From NCBI RefSeq assembly GCF_051955275.1, contig NZ_JBQCGW010000294.1:8736-72735 (forward strand): DNA of 64,000 nt. The letters are read 5' to 3'. This DNA comes from Pseudobacter sp051955275 (GTDB lineage: Bacteria; Bacteroidota; Bacteroidia; Chitinophagales; Chitinophagaceae). The notes beneath the pieces were generated by a model. The model did no database searches, was not told the DNA's origin, and was given only the letters and a program-made list of their open reading frames with translations. The translations under genes and the position numbers were made by a program. Positions 42,259 through 51,680 of this stretch are shown in pieces. The stretch's first letter is position 1, and each line of letters begins with the position of its first letter.

Positions 42259-43305
42259 ATGCGAAAACTCTTGCTCTTAGGCGCATTCAGTTTGTCATTG
42301 TATAGCGTGAAAGCCCAGGACCCGGGCGTAAAGGAAATGAAATCCACTTCTGAAAAAACGGTGGCCATCGATACCTCTCACAAAAGCGGATGGAGAAAAG
42401 GTGGCATCTTTTCCCTTAATGTTGGCCAGGGAAGCAGTAAAAACTGGGCGGCAGGCGCCGAGAAATTCTCTTTCTCCACAGCAGCGGGCCTCAGTCTCTT
42501 TGCCAATTACAGGGATGGTAAATTCTACTGGAACAATAACCTCGATCTCGGTTATGCCATTGTGAACACCACATCACTTGGTAACCGTAAAACAGATGAT
42601 AAGATCGATTACTTCACCAAACTGGGCCATGACCTCACCAAAACCCTGAGTCTTTCAGGTGTTGTAAACTTCAGGTCGCAGTTCACTAATGGGTACGATT
42701 ATACCTATCTCGGAAAGGATACTTACAAGCGCAGGACTTCCTCCTTCATGGCGCCGGGCTACCTGATTGTGGCGCCGGGTCTGGACTGGCACCCTGTTCC
42801 CTATTTCAGCCTGTTCGTTTCTCCAATTTCAGCGCGTATGGTATTTGTGACCAGCCCCTGGAGCTATTATTTTCCGGATGGCGTGATCCCGGTGGATGAC
42901 GGCGGCGGCTTTGAAAAGCCCCTGGCTACCCTCTACGGCGTTGATCCGGGCCAGAAAGTAAGAGCTGAAATGGGCGGTTTTGCCTCAGCCAACTTTGCCA
43001 AGGAGATCATGAAGAACGTAACCATCAAAAGCCGTCTCGATCTCTATTCCAACTATCTGAGTACCTACCGCTATACACCTACCGGTCCCCGCCAGGTATT
43101 GAAAGAAAAGCTGGAGGCCAAGCCTCAGAACGTGGACGTATTCTGGACCAACCTTATTTCCATGAAGGTCAATAGATTCCTGAATGTTACGTATAACTTT
43201 GACCTCATATATGATGATGATGTAAGGCAGTTCGGTCCGGAAAACACTTCGGCCGGAACCCAGATCAGATCATTGCTCAGTGTGGGTTTTTCAGCAAAAT
43301 TCTAA
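42259..43305 (+). CDS. DUF3078 family predicted outer-membrane beta-barrel protein
   Basis: A 348-residue exported protein with a signal peptide (residues 1 to about 19, ending SVKAQ). The body alternates aromatic and small residues in a way typical of a beta-barrel (GGIFSLNVGQGSSKNWAAG, FYWNNNLDLGYAIVNT, LNVTYNFDLIYDDDVRQFG). It ends LLSVGFSAKF, with the terminal phenylalanine that outer-membrane proteins use for barrel assembly. This matches the DUF3078 family of Bacteroidota. Function is unknown. Confidence 0.85.
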   Translation: MRKLLLLGAFSLSLYSVKAQDPGVKEMKSTSEKTVAIDTSHKSGWRKGGIFSLNVGQGSSKNWAAGAEKFSFSTAAGLSLFANYRDGKFYWNNNLDLGYAIVNTTSLGNRKTDDKIDYFTKLGHDLTKTLSLSGVVNFRSQFTNGYDYTYLGKDTYKRRTSSFMAPGYLIVAPGLDWHPVPYFSLFVSPISARMVFVTSPWSYYFPDGVIPVDDGGGFEKPLATLYGVDPGQKVRAEMGGFASANFAKEIMKNVTIKSRLDLYSNYLSTYRYTPTGPRQVLKEKLEAKPQNVDVFWTNLISMKVNRFLNVTYNFDLIYDDDVRQFGPENTSAGTQIRSLLSVGFSAKF

Positions 43306-43318
43306 ACAGGATATTTCA

Positions 43319-43326
43319 TACATTTG
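43319..43326 (+). promoter_or_regulatory. -7 promoter element for scpA
   Basis: TACATTTG matches TAnnTTTG and lies 110 bp upstream of scpA, just before a terminator-like hairpin. Confidence 0.4.
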
Positions 43327-43367
43327 TCGCCTGCCGTTTCCGCAAGGAGCAGCAGGCGGCTTTATTT
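43326..43367 (+). terminator. Terminator-like hairpin between the DUF3078 gene and scpA
   Basis: A 9-bp stem (43326-43334 with 43352-43360, one G-U pair), a 17-nt loop and TTTATTT. It follows the DUF3078 gene by 20 nt. It would also fall within the scpA leader if the -7 element at 43319 is used. Confidence 0.55.
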
Positions 43368-43435
43368 CCGGGGGTGCAGCCCGTGCGTGATCCTGAAAGG
43401 CAGGCTGGCATTCCGGAAGATTCCAAATTACCAGT

Positions 43436-44503
43436 ATGGCAAATCAGTCTTCGTACCAGATCCGTCTTCCCCAGTTTGAGGGGCCATTTGACCTTCTGCT
43501 CTTCTTTATTGAGCGGGACGAGCTGGACATTTATAATATTCCCATCACCAATATCATCAAGGACTTCCTGGCCTATATCCATAGCCAGGAGAAACTCAAT
43601 ATAGAACTGAGTAGTGAGTTCATTCTCTTTGTGAGCACCCTCATGCGGATCAAGGCAAAAATGTTGCTGCCCCGCAAGGAAGTGGATGCCCAGGGCAATG
43701 AGATCGATCCCCGCCAGGAACTGGTTGACAAGATCCTTGAATACAAACGCTTCAAGGAAGCTGCCATTCAGATGGCTGAACTGGAAGCTACACGTATGCT
43801 GATGGTGCGCCGGGGTAACCTCGCCAAAGAATTGTCCACCATCGGTGAAGTATCCGGTGAAGGCACGGAGATCCAGACCATCACGCTCTTCAAACTCATG
43901 AAGACCTTCGAGCGGGTGATGAAAAGGCTGGAGCAGCGCAACAATAAACCCGTTCACACGGTGGTGCGCTACAATTACACCATGGAAGAGAGCCGGGAGT
44001 ACATGGTGAACACCTTGCGAAAAAACAAAACTGTTCCATTTGAGCGGATCTTCAACAGAGCCAATGACCGTATACAGGCTATCTTTCTTTTCCTGAGTAT
44101 GCTGGAGTTGGTACAGCTGAAATATCTCACCATCATGGTGGGCGAAGGCAGAAATAATTTCATTGTTGAATACAATGAGAACAGGGAGGAAGATGAGTTC
44201 GGGTTGGATGGGTTACCGAATGGAATTGCATTTAAGAATGATGGGGACGATGATGGGGCTGACCTGTTGGGAGATGATGATGAATATGAAGAGGATGATT
44301 TTGAAGATGAAGAAGAAGAAAATGAAGAAGAGAATGAAGTAAGTGAAGAAGGTGAGAGCAGCGATGGTGCAGAGGAGAATGATGAAGAAAGTGATGACGA
44401 AGATGAAGAGGAAGGTGACGAAGATAAAGAGGATGATGATGACGAGGAAGAAGAGGAGGATGACGAAGATGAAGAGGAATCCGATACTGAAAAAGAGAAA
44501 TAA
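43436..44503 (+). CDS. scpA: Segregation and condensation protein A with long acidic tail
   Basis: Kleisin subunit that bridges SMC heads in the condensin complex with ScpB. It has 355 residues. The ScpA body spans about 1-245 (YQIRLPQFEGPFDLLLFFIE, VSTLMRIKAKMLLPRKE, FLSMLELVQLKYLTI). From about residue 250 the protein continues as a run of roughly 100 residues that are almost all Asp, Glu, Ser and Asn. Normal ScpA is about 240-270 residues, so the tail is an added acidic low-complexity segment. scpB and smc are not in the window. Confidence 0.92.
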   Translation: MANQSSYQIRLPQFEGPFDLLLFFIERDELDIYNIPITNIIKDFLAYIHSQEKLNIELSSEFILFVSTLMRIKAKMLLPRKEVDAQGNEIDPRQELVDKILEYKRFKEAAIQMAELEATRMLMVRRGNLAKELSTIGEVSGEGTEIQTITLFKLMKTFERVMKRLEQRNNKPVHTVVRYNYTMEESREYMVNTLRKNKTVPFERIFNRANDRIQAIFLFLSMLELVQLKYLTIMVGEGRNNFIVEYNENREEDEFGLDGLPNGIAFKNDGDDDGADLLGDDDEYEEDDFEDEEEENEEENEVSEEGESSDGAEENDEESDDEDEEEGDEDKEDDDDEEEEEDDEDEEESDTEKEK

Positions 44504-44515
44504 TTCAATACACAT

Positions 44516-44551
44516 AAGAGGGTGGCTCAAAATGAATTGAGCCACCCTCTT
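44516..44551 (+). terminator. Strong stem-loop terminator after scpA
   Basis: A perfect 15-bp stem (AAGAGGGTGGCTCAA and complement) with a 6-nt loop. The following TATATTTT is only moderately T-rich. Confidence 0.8.
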
Positions 44552-44660
44552 ATATTTTACAGTTCTGACCAGGTTGTAACAGCAATGGCGAAGACCGTTT
44601 TATCTACTGCTCATCATTTTTATTTAATATTGTAGCTGACACCTTTCAACTCTGCTTTTA

Positions 44661-45248
44661 TTGATTACTGACCAGCTATACCACGACCGGGAATTATTCC
44701 AGCGCATTGCACTGGGGGATGAGGATGCATTCCGCACATTGTTCCATCACTACAATAAAACACTGCTGCCTTTCGTGGTAAAGCTTGTATCACCATTGCA
44801 TGACCCAGCTGAAATTTTACAGGAAGTGTTCCTGCGCCTGTGGAAGCACCGCCAAAAACTGGCGGATGTAGACAATCCCAAAGCATATATTGTCCGCATA
44901 GTTTCCAATGAAGCCGCCACCTATATGCAGAAACTGGCCAGACAAAACCGTCTGATGGAAAAAGCCATTCAGCACCATGGCCAGGAGCCGCTGACGCCTG
45001 AACAGCATATTGCGCTCAAGGAAACTGCCCGGCTGGTGACCGATGCGGTAGAACAGCTTACCCCGGCCTGCCGCCAGGTGTATGTGCTGAGCCGGGAGGA
45101 ACAACTTTCCCTGCCACAGATCGCTGAAAAATTACAACTGAGCGAGAGCACTGTCAAGAACCAGCTGGTGAAGGCTTTGAAAGATATCCGGGTGTATATC
45201 CGGAAAAACGGACTGTCCACTTTTCTATCCTTTCCAATCATTCTATAA
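44661..45248 (+). CDS. ECF RNA polymerase sigma factor (FecI-like)
   Basis: Alternative sigma factor expected to drive the SusC/SusD genes downstream. It has 195 residues starting from a TTG codon at 44661; no in-frame ATG is close. Sigma region 2 includes YHDRELFQRIALGDEDAFRT and DPAEILQEVFLRLWKHRQKL. Region 4 includes QLSLPQIAEKLQLSESTVKNQ. It is followed after 100 nt by a FecR anti-sigma gene, the standard Bacteroidota cell-surface signalling arrangement. Confidence 0.92.
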   Translation: MITDQLYHDRELFQRIALGDEDAFRTLFHHYNKTLLPFVVKLVSPLHDPAEILQEVFLRLWKHRQKLADVDNPKAYIVRIVSNEAATYMQKLARQNRLMEKAIQHHGQEPLTPEQHIALKETARLVTDAVEQLTPACRQVYVLSREEQLSLPQIAEKLQLSESTVKNQLVKALKDIRVYIRKNGLSTFLSFPIIL

Positions 45249-45348
45249 AATATTTCCGGAAGCTTTAGTCCTGAATCAAAAAACTCCGGTCTTGTAATTA
45301 CCGGCCTTATCTAATACCCATAACAACGATTGCCATTAAAAAACAGCA

Positions 45349-46506
45349 ATGGAGAATTCAAGGATTGTCTATTTAGTGACCGGCTACCTCAACAATACTT
45401 TGACGGGGCTTGAAATTGACGAATTGCAGCTCATTTTATTGAATGAAGAAGAGAGTGAAACGGTAGCAGCAGCATTCAGGGAGATCATGTTGCAAATGCC
45501 TGTTGATATGGGTTATCAGGCTGATCAATGGGAGTCGCTGGCTGACAGGATCCTTGCTCAGTCTACTGTGGAAACACCTGTAATAACTATGCAGCCAGGT
45601 GGTAAGAGGCGCATCTATTGGGCTGCTGCTGCGGTGGTTATGGCAGTGATAATAGCCGGTACCTGGTATGCTACAAGGAACAGGCTGGAAACAATAACGC
45701 TGGCCAAAACAGAACCAGAAGAAATACAGCCCGGCATGCAGGGAGCTTTGCTCACACTGGCCGATGGATCACAGGTATTGCTGGACACCATTCAGAACGG
45801 AGTGGTAGCCCTGCAGGGTGGTGCTACCGCAAAGGTGGTGAATGGCGCTCTGATCTATGAAGGGAAAGGAGAAGCTGTTTACAATACCATGAGCACACCC
45901 AAAGGCCGTCAGTTTCAAATGACACTTCCCGACGGTACGCAGGTATGGCTGAATGCGGCGAGTACTATCCGTTATCCAACAGTATTCACAGGCAATGAGA
46001 GAAGGGTGGAAGTTTCAGGTGAAACTTATTTTGAAGTGGCCCGGAATTCCAGAATGCCTTTCAGGGTTAGTGTGAACAATGGGGCAGACATCGAGGTACT
46101 TGGAACTCATTTCAATATCAATAGTTATAGCAATGAGAACAGCGTCAATGCCACACTGCTGCAGGGTTCCATCAGGGTGAAAAAGGGAGATGAAGCAGTG
46201 GTGATCAAACCCGGAGAACAGGCCCGTATGCAAAGCAGCATCCGTGTGGAGAAAGAAGTGGACCTGGAACAGGTAGTGGCATGGAAAAATGGACTTTTCA
46301 ATTTCAATGGCTTGAAACTGGAAGAAGTGATGCGTCAGATTGAAAGATGGTATGGAATTGAAGTGGTATACGAAAAAGGAATTCCCAAAATCCCCGTAGT
46401 TGGTGAGATGTCGAAGGATATTCCACTTAACGGACTGATGATAGTACTTGAAAAACTGGATATACACTACAGGCTGGAAGGAAGAAAGCTTATCATCCTG
46501 CCTTAA
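45349..46506 (+). CDS. FecR-family anti-sigma factor
   Basis: Inner-membrane regulator that holds the neighbouring sigma factor until signalled by the outer-membrane receptor. It has 385 residues: a cytoplasmic N-terminal part (1 to about 87), one transmembrane helix (about 89-107), the FecR domain (about 185-285, with MSTPKGRQFQMTLPDGTQVW and GETYFEVARN) and a C-terminal DUF4974 domain (about 315-383) typical of Bacteroidota. Gene order sigma-FecR-SusC matches the FecI-FecR-FecA system. Confidence 0.94.
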   Translation: MENSRIVYLVTGYLNNTLTGLEIDELQLILLNEEESETVAAAFREIMLQMPVDMGYQADQWESLADRILAQSTVETPVITMQPGGKRRIYWAAAAVVMAVIIAGTWYATRNRLETITLAKTEPEEIQPGMQGALLTLADGSQVLLDTIQNGVVALQGGATAKVVNGALIYEGKGEAVYNTMSTPKGRQFQMTLPDGTQVWLNAASTIRYPTVFTGNERRVEVSGETYFEVARNSRMPFRVSVNNGADIEVLGTHFNINSYSNENSVNATLLQGSIRVKKGDEAVVIKPGEQARMQSSIRVEKEVDLEQVVAWKNGLFNFNGLKLEEVMRQIERWYGIEVVYEKGIPKIPVVGEMSKDIPLNGLMIVLEKLDIHYRLEGRKLIILP

Positions 46507-46583
46507 AGCATTGAATCTTATCCCATAAAACAGCAGTTTCTAATTAAAACTAAAATAGTACATCGCTGACCGGCAAAACAAAA

Positions 46584-46607
46584 CCGGAAGTGGGCGAACA
46601 CTTCCGG
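46584..46607 (+). other. Stem-loop in the leader between fecR and susC
   Basis: A perfect 9-bp stem CCGGAAGTG/CACTTCCGG with a 6-nt loop, not followed by a T-run, so not a normal terminator. It may lower readthrough, stabilise the SusC/D message or mark its 5' leader. Confidence 0.5.
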
Positions 46608-46673
46608 CAGATAGTTGGCCGATCCAAAATGGTGTGAGTACCAATTTTAAACAACCAAAACTGTTCACAATTT

Positions 46674-49600
46674 ATGCAAAAAACTGCTATGGGTGGCTGG
46701 AATGCCCGGGGCTCTGCATTCCTGCTATCGGCTCAAATGCTGAGAATTATGCGTATGCTTACTTTCTTTCTCTTCGTTGCTCTGCTTTCTGTGCATGCCG
46801 AAAGTCCCGCGCAGAGCATTACGATGTCTGTAAAGAACACCCCTCTGAAACAGGTTTTCTCTATCATCAAAAAACAAACAGGTTATGTGGTGCTCTACAA
46901 TGAGCAGATCCTCTCTGCCGCCAGGCCTGTTTCTATCAATGCCCAGGATATGCCGCTGGCTGAATTTCTTGGCGCCGTTCTGAAGAATCAATCCATCGAC
47001 TACACTATACAGGGCAAAACGATCGTGCTCTCCCGCATACCTGTTACCCGTTTTGGTGATCCTGCACCTGAACCCGGTTTTCAGCCCGGCGAAATGCAAA
47101 CGCCTGTTAAGATCCGTATCACGGACTCTTCTGGCGCGCCGCTGGCGGGAGCCTCCGTGTCTGTCAGAGGTAGTAAGATATCCGGCGTTACAGATGCTGA
47201 TGGGATCGTGAGCCTGAATGTGAAATCTGGCGAAGTGCTGGTGATCACATTTGTTGGTCATGAATCCCGGACTGTAATTGTTTCGCCTGCACAATATGCA
47301 GCACGCAGAATTACTGTTGCGATGACAAGAACCAATAGCGAACTCTCTGTTGTGGAAGTATCATTAAGCACGGGGTATCAAAAGATCCCCACTTACCAGA
47401 TGACGGGTGCTGCCTCTGTGATGTCTGAAAAAGATTATCAGCAACGCGTGGCTGTTACCGGTAATTTCCTGGAAAGCCTTGAAGGTAAAGTTCCCGGTCT
47501 CGTATACAACGGTCAAACAGGTGAGCTCACCATCCGCGGTGTGTCTACATTTGATGCGGTGAAGAAACCATTGATCGTACTGGATGGATTTCCTACAGAA
47601 ATAGACCTGCGTACTATCAATCCTTTGGATATCGTATCTGTCAGCGTACTGCGCGATGCGGCAGCTGCCTCCATCTATGGAGTAAGGGCCAGCAATGGGG
47701 TGATTGTTGTGGAAACCCGCCGCGGCAAATCCGGCAAGCCGGTATTCAATGTGCGCGCCACGCAAGCCTTTCAGCCCAAACCGGATTTTGGTTACCTGAA
47801 ATATGCTCCCGCCAGCGAATTTGTGCAGTTACAGAAAGAGAATTTCAATATCGCTAAAACATCTTTTCTCCTGTATGACTGGGGCTATTATAAAATGAAC
47901 CCGGTTGAGCAGATCATGTTCGGCATGACGCAGTTGTCTGTTTCCAATCCGCTGCTCACTGAGGCGCAGGCAGACGCAAAACTGGCCGCACTCGGTAATT
48001 ATGACAATCTCAAAGATTACGAGAAGTTATTCTATCAGCATCGCCAGACCACCAATCTCAATGTGGATGTAAGTGGAGGTAACGATAAAAGCACCTACAT
48101 GATGGGGGTGAACTATATCGGCGAAACACCCGTGAACCGGAGGTCTGAGAACAAGCAGATCATCCTCAACCTTGCCAATACTTTCAAATTCACCGATTGG
48201 CTGAAATTCGATTTCAGGGGAACCTATCTTAATGTCAAAGATGTTTCCGGTAACACACCTTCTTACCAGGATTTCTTTCCCTATGAGCGTTTTGCAGATG
48301 AGAACGGAAATGCGCTGCCAGTAGCGCTTGATCCGGGCCGCGATTATATCTCAAGAGTGATCACCAGACAAAAGAACGACGCCCTGATGGCTGCCGGGTT
48401 GTATGATCAGTTCTATTATCCTTTGAAAGAACTGTACGGGAACACCAATACCACCAAAGGTTCATCCACCCGTTTCCAGGGAAGGTTCAATGTGAAATTG
48501 ACCAACTGGCTGAATGTAGATCTGGGCGGCAACTACGAGAATCAGAGTTCCATCCTGGATCAGTTACATACGGAGGATGCATTCAATACCCGTGTAATGG
48601 TCTCCAATATGGCTTTGAAAGATGCCGTTACCGGACAGGCATTATTTACGAATATGCCTAAAGGTGATATCCTGGAGAAAACAAACCAGCGCATCACCAA
48701 TTATACAGCCAGGATGCAGCTGAACCTCGGTCAGCGTTTTGGTGATCATGAAATCTCCGGTATCCTGGGTATTGAGAGAAAGCAAACACTCACGCAGGCA
48801 TATAAAACTACTTTCTTTGGATATGACGATCAGACTTTGATCAGTAAGCCCATCAACATGAGTGTACTGAATGCCACAAATCAGCCTGCATTTGATGAGC
48901 TTGGATTCGGAGCAAGCTTCAATAGCACCAATTATTTCAACGAAAAGGAAATCGATAACAGGTTCATGTCTTATTATGGCCAGGGCACTTATATCTTCCG
49001 GGGCAAATATGTACTGACAGGTAGTTTCAGGATCGATCAGACGAACCTGTTTGGTGTTGCTCCTAAATACAAGTACAAGCCACTCTGGTCCGCCGGTGTG
49101 AACTGGAGATTGAGTGAAGAAGATTTTGCAAAAAACTGGAACTGGGCCAAAAACCTGCAACTCCGTGCTGCTACAGGTTTCAACGGAAACGTGCCCAGCA
49201 GCAATAACGGTGCATTCCTGATCCTCTCTTCAGGTCTCAATACCATTCTGAATACACCGCTTGCCTACAACGATGTGCTGACGCCGGAAAACCAATCGCT
49301 TCGCTGGGAAACAACTCTTAATTACAATTTCGGGGTTGACTATACTTTGCTGAACAACAAGATCACAGGCTCTGTTGATTATTATGTAAAAAGAAGTACA
49401 GATGTGTTTGGCCAGTTGGATGCCGATCCTACTTCCGGATTCAATCAGTATAATGCCAATACAGCTTCCATCCGAAACAGTGGCCTGGAAGTGTTGGTTA
49501 GCAGTGAACTGATGAAGAAGAAGAATTTCCTGTGGAGAGTACAGGTTACAGGTTCATTCAACTATAATAAAGTACTGGCGGTAAAAGCAACTGAATTCGC

Positions 49601-50324
49601 CAATTCACAACTGATCACTTCAGGGAATTTATTTGTACAAGGTCAGCCCATGAATGCATTGTACAGTTACAATTATGGGGGGCTTAATTCAATTGGGCAG
49701 CCATTTGTATATGACAGGAAAGGAAATCAGAAGATCCTTGCTTTTTATGGAAATGCACAGGTAGACGTAACAAAAGAGGATCTGATCTATAATGGTACTA
49801 CCACTCCGAAATATGTATTGGGATTGAACAATCAGTTCAGCATCGGCGCTTTTGATGTTTCGTTGCTTTTCATGTATTATGGTGGCCATGTAATGAGAGT
49901 GGAGCAACCCAATCCAAATAATATCGGTTTCTATACCAATAACCCGCTCCAGGGTTCCAGCAATTTCTGGAGAAAGACAGGTGATGAGAAACTGACCAAT
50001 ATTCCTGGCTATGTAAGAGCCAGCAGTGCTGCTCCCGGTTATTATCAATCCTATGCGTTGTATGGATACGATTATGCATCGCAGTTTGTGCGTAAGGCCG
50101 ATTATATCAGGCTGAGAGATCTGATTGTTACTTACAATGCCCGGGGCGCCTTCTTTAAAAAACTGGGATTGAACAATCCACAGATCCGGATTCAAGCTCA
50201 GAATCTTTTCCGATACACCTTCAGCGGCAATGATATCGATCCTGAAGCGATTGACCGTGTTTCCGGCGTACGCAGACTGGAGACCCAACCTTTTTACAGC
50301 ATCACCATTTCCTCCGCTTTCTAA
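46674..50324 (+). CDS. SusC/RagA-family TonB-dependent transporter with STN signalling domain
   Basis: Outer-membrane importer for a large nutrient (glycan, peptide or similar) that also signals to the FecR/sigma pair. It has 1216 residues: signal peptide (to about residue 47), STN domain (about 48-120, with SVKNTPLKQVFSIIKKQTGY), carboxypeptidase-regulatory-like domain (about 145-220), plug (about 245-345, with ASIYGVRASNGVIVVETRRG) and the barrel ending PFYSITISSAF. The STN domain is the part that contacts FecR in trans-envelope signalling. It is followed after 1 nt by susD. The substrate is not evident, since no hydrolase gene adjoins the pair. Confidence 0.95.
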   Translation: MQKTAMGGWNARGSAFLLSAQMLRIMRMLTFFLFVALLSVHAESPAQSITMSVKNTPLKQVFSIIKKQTGYVVLYNEQILSAARPVSINAQDMPLAEFLGAVLKNQSIDYTIQGKTIVLSRIPVTRFGDPAPEPGFQPGEMQTPVKIRITDSSGAPLAGASVSVRGSKISGVTDADGIVSLNVKSGEVLVITFVGHESRTVIVSPAQYAARRITVAMTRTNSELSVVEVSLSTGYQKIPTYQMTGAASVMSEKDYQQRVAVTGNFLESLEGKVPGLVYNGQTGELTIRGVSTFDAVKKPLIVLDGFPTEIDLRTINPLDIVSVSVLRDAAAASIYGVRASNGVIVVETRRGKSGKPVFNVRATQAFQPKPDFGYLKYAPASEFVQLQKENFNIAKTSFLLYDWGYYKMNPVEQIMFGMTQLSVSNPLLTEAQADAKLAALGNYDNLKDYEKLFYQHRQTTNLNVDVSGGNDKSTYMMGVNYIGETPVNRRSENKQIILNLANTFKFTDWLKFDFRGTYLNVKDVSGNTPSYQDFFPYERFADENGNALPVALDPGRDYISRVITRQKNDALMAAGLYDQFYYPLKELYGNTNTTKGSSTRFQGRFNVKLTNWLNVDLGGNYENQSSILDQLHTEDAFNTRVMVSNMALKDAVTGQALFTNMPKGDILEKTNQRITNYTARMQLNLGQRFGDHEISGILGIERKQTLTQAYKTTFFGYDDQTLISKPINMSVLNATNQPAFDELGFGASFNSTNYFNEKEIDNRFMSYYGQGTYIFRGKYVLTGSFRIDQTNLFGVAPKYKYKPLWSAGVNWRLSEEDFAKNWNWAKNLQLRAATGFNGNVPSSNNGAFLILSSGLNTILNTPLAYNDVLTPENQSLRWETTLNYNFGVDYTLLNNKITGSVDYYVKRSTDVFGQLDADPTSGFNQYNANTASIRNSGLEVLVSSELMKKKNFLWRVQVTGSFNYNKVLAVKATEFANSQLITSGNLFVQGQPMNALYSYNYGGLNSIGQPFVYDRKGNQKILAFYGNAQVDVTKEDLIYNGTTTPKYVLGLNNQFSIGAFDVSLLFMYYGGHVMRVEQPNPNNIGFYTNNPLQGSSNFWRKTGDEKLTNIPGYVRASSAAPGYYQSYALYGYDYASQFVRKADYIRLRDLIVTYNARGAFFKKLGLNNPQIRIQAQNLFRYTFSGNDIDPEAIDRVSGVRRLETQPFYSITISSAF

Positions 50325-50325
50325 A

Positions 50326-51669
50326 ATGAATTACATGAAAAACGTTTCTTTCATCATACTTGTTTTCCTGGCAGTGAGCTTTACTGCCTGCGATAAATAC
50401 CTGGAGGTAAAACCTAAGGGACTTGTGATACCGGAAAAGCTGGCCGACTACGAAGGCCTGTTGAATTCACGTACCATGACGATGACCTTCCCGATCAATC
50501 TCCTCGATTTTACCGATGATGTTTTCAATAAGATCGATGCCGTGAATCAATCAGCCACTGCCAATGGTTACTACTGGAGGCCGATGATCTCCATCGATGA
50601 AAAAGCAAGTCCGGATATCTGGGGGCCGCTCTACCGTTGCATCTATGATGCCAATGTGATCATCAACGGCGTGCCTGAAGTGCCCGATGGATCAGAGATT
50701 GAAAAGAACAGGGTGATCGCAGAAGCGAAAGTGATCAGGGCCAATAATTACCTGGAGTTGCTGACTGTTTTTGCAAAAGTGTACAACCCTGCCACTGCCG
50801 GTACAGATCCGGGATTGCCGATGGTTACCAGCATTGATGTTACTGATAAGACCCCCGCACGTTCAACGGTAAAAGCCACCATCGATGCTATTATAGATGA
50901 TGTAAAGACAGCTGCAGACGTTCTTCCAGCCAATAATGTGAACAGGTACCGTGTTACGAAATATGTGGCGTATGGATTGCTCAGCCGCATCTATCTGTAT
51001 ATGGGAGATTTTGCAAATGCTGCTGTCTATACCAGCAAAGCACTCGAAGCAACCCATGCTATCCTCGATTACAATGCTTATGCAAATGCGGATCTGTTAC
51101 CAGTTTATGATCTGAACCCGGAAGTGCTCTGGCAGCGTGCTGCTGTTTCGGGCTCGCCTATTTTCATGATCTATTCAGAAGATCTGAAAACTTATTTCAA
51201 CAGCTCCGATATCCGTTACAGTTTTATCACAGTTACCAATAATGATGGACTGGGCCGTAGTTCATTGCCTGGCCGTTACAGTTTTGGTATCGGGTTTCCC
51301 GAAATGTACCTGACAAAAGCAGAGCTGCTGGCAAGGGACAATCAGTACAATGAGGCCATGGCCATTGTGAATATGCTCAGGAAGAAGCGGATCCGAACAG
51401 CAGACTATGCAGACCAGACAGCTGCTGACGGAGCAGACGCACTCACGAAGGTGCTGGCGGAACGCAGAAGGGAACTGGCTTTCAGCGGCCTGAGGTGGTT
51501 CGATATGAAAAGGCTGGACCGAGAAGGGAAAATGCCTGAAGTAAAACGTATCAATAAAGACAATAACCAGGTGGAGGCCACACTGGCTCCCCATAGCCCC
51601 AATTACACATTTGAAATTCCGGTAAGGGTACAATTGTTCAACCCGGGAATGGAATTGAATCACAAGTAA
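50326..51669 (+). CDS. SusD/RagB-family substrate-binding lipoprotein
   Basis: Surface lipoprotein that caps the SusC channel and binds its substrate. From the ATG at 50326 it has 447 residues, with a lipobox ending at C22 (VSFTACDKYLEVKPKG). The TPR-like helices typical of SusD are seen in RVIAEAKVIRANNYLELLTV, VTKYVAYGLLSRIYLYMGDF and LAERRRELAFSGLRWFDMKR. The start is chosen because it lies just after the susC stop and begins the signal peptide. Ligand unknown. Confidence 0.93.
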   Translation: MNYMKNVSFIILVFLAVSFTACDKYLEVKPKGLVIPEKLADYEGLLNSRTMTMTFPINLLDFTDDVFNKIDAVNQSATANGYYWRPMISIDEKASPDIWGPLYRCIYDANVIINGVPEVPDGSEIEKNRVIAEAKVIRANNYLELLTVFAKVYNPATAGTDPGLPMVTSIDVTDKTPARSTVKATIDAIIDDVKTAADVLPANNVNRYRVTKYVAYGLLSRIYLYMGDFANAAVYTSKALEATHAILDYNAYANADLLPVYDLNPEVLWQRAAVSGSPIFMIYSEDLKTYFNSSDIRYSFITVTNNDGLGRSSLPGRYSFGIGFPEMYLTKAELLARDNQYNEAMAIVNMLRKKRIRTADYADQTAADGADALTKVLAERRRELAFSGLRWFDMKRLDREGKMPEVKRINKDNNQVEATLAPHSPNYTFEIPVRVQLFNPGMELNHK

Positions 51670-51680
51670 AAAAGTATATC

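Noticed and set aside
43975..44508. Poly-serine open frame opposite the scpA tail
   Set aside because: Arises only because acidic codons (GAA/GAT) read as Ser codons on the other strand.
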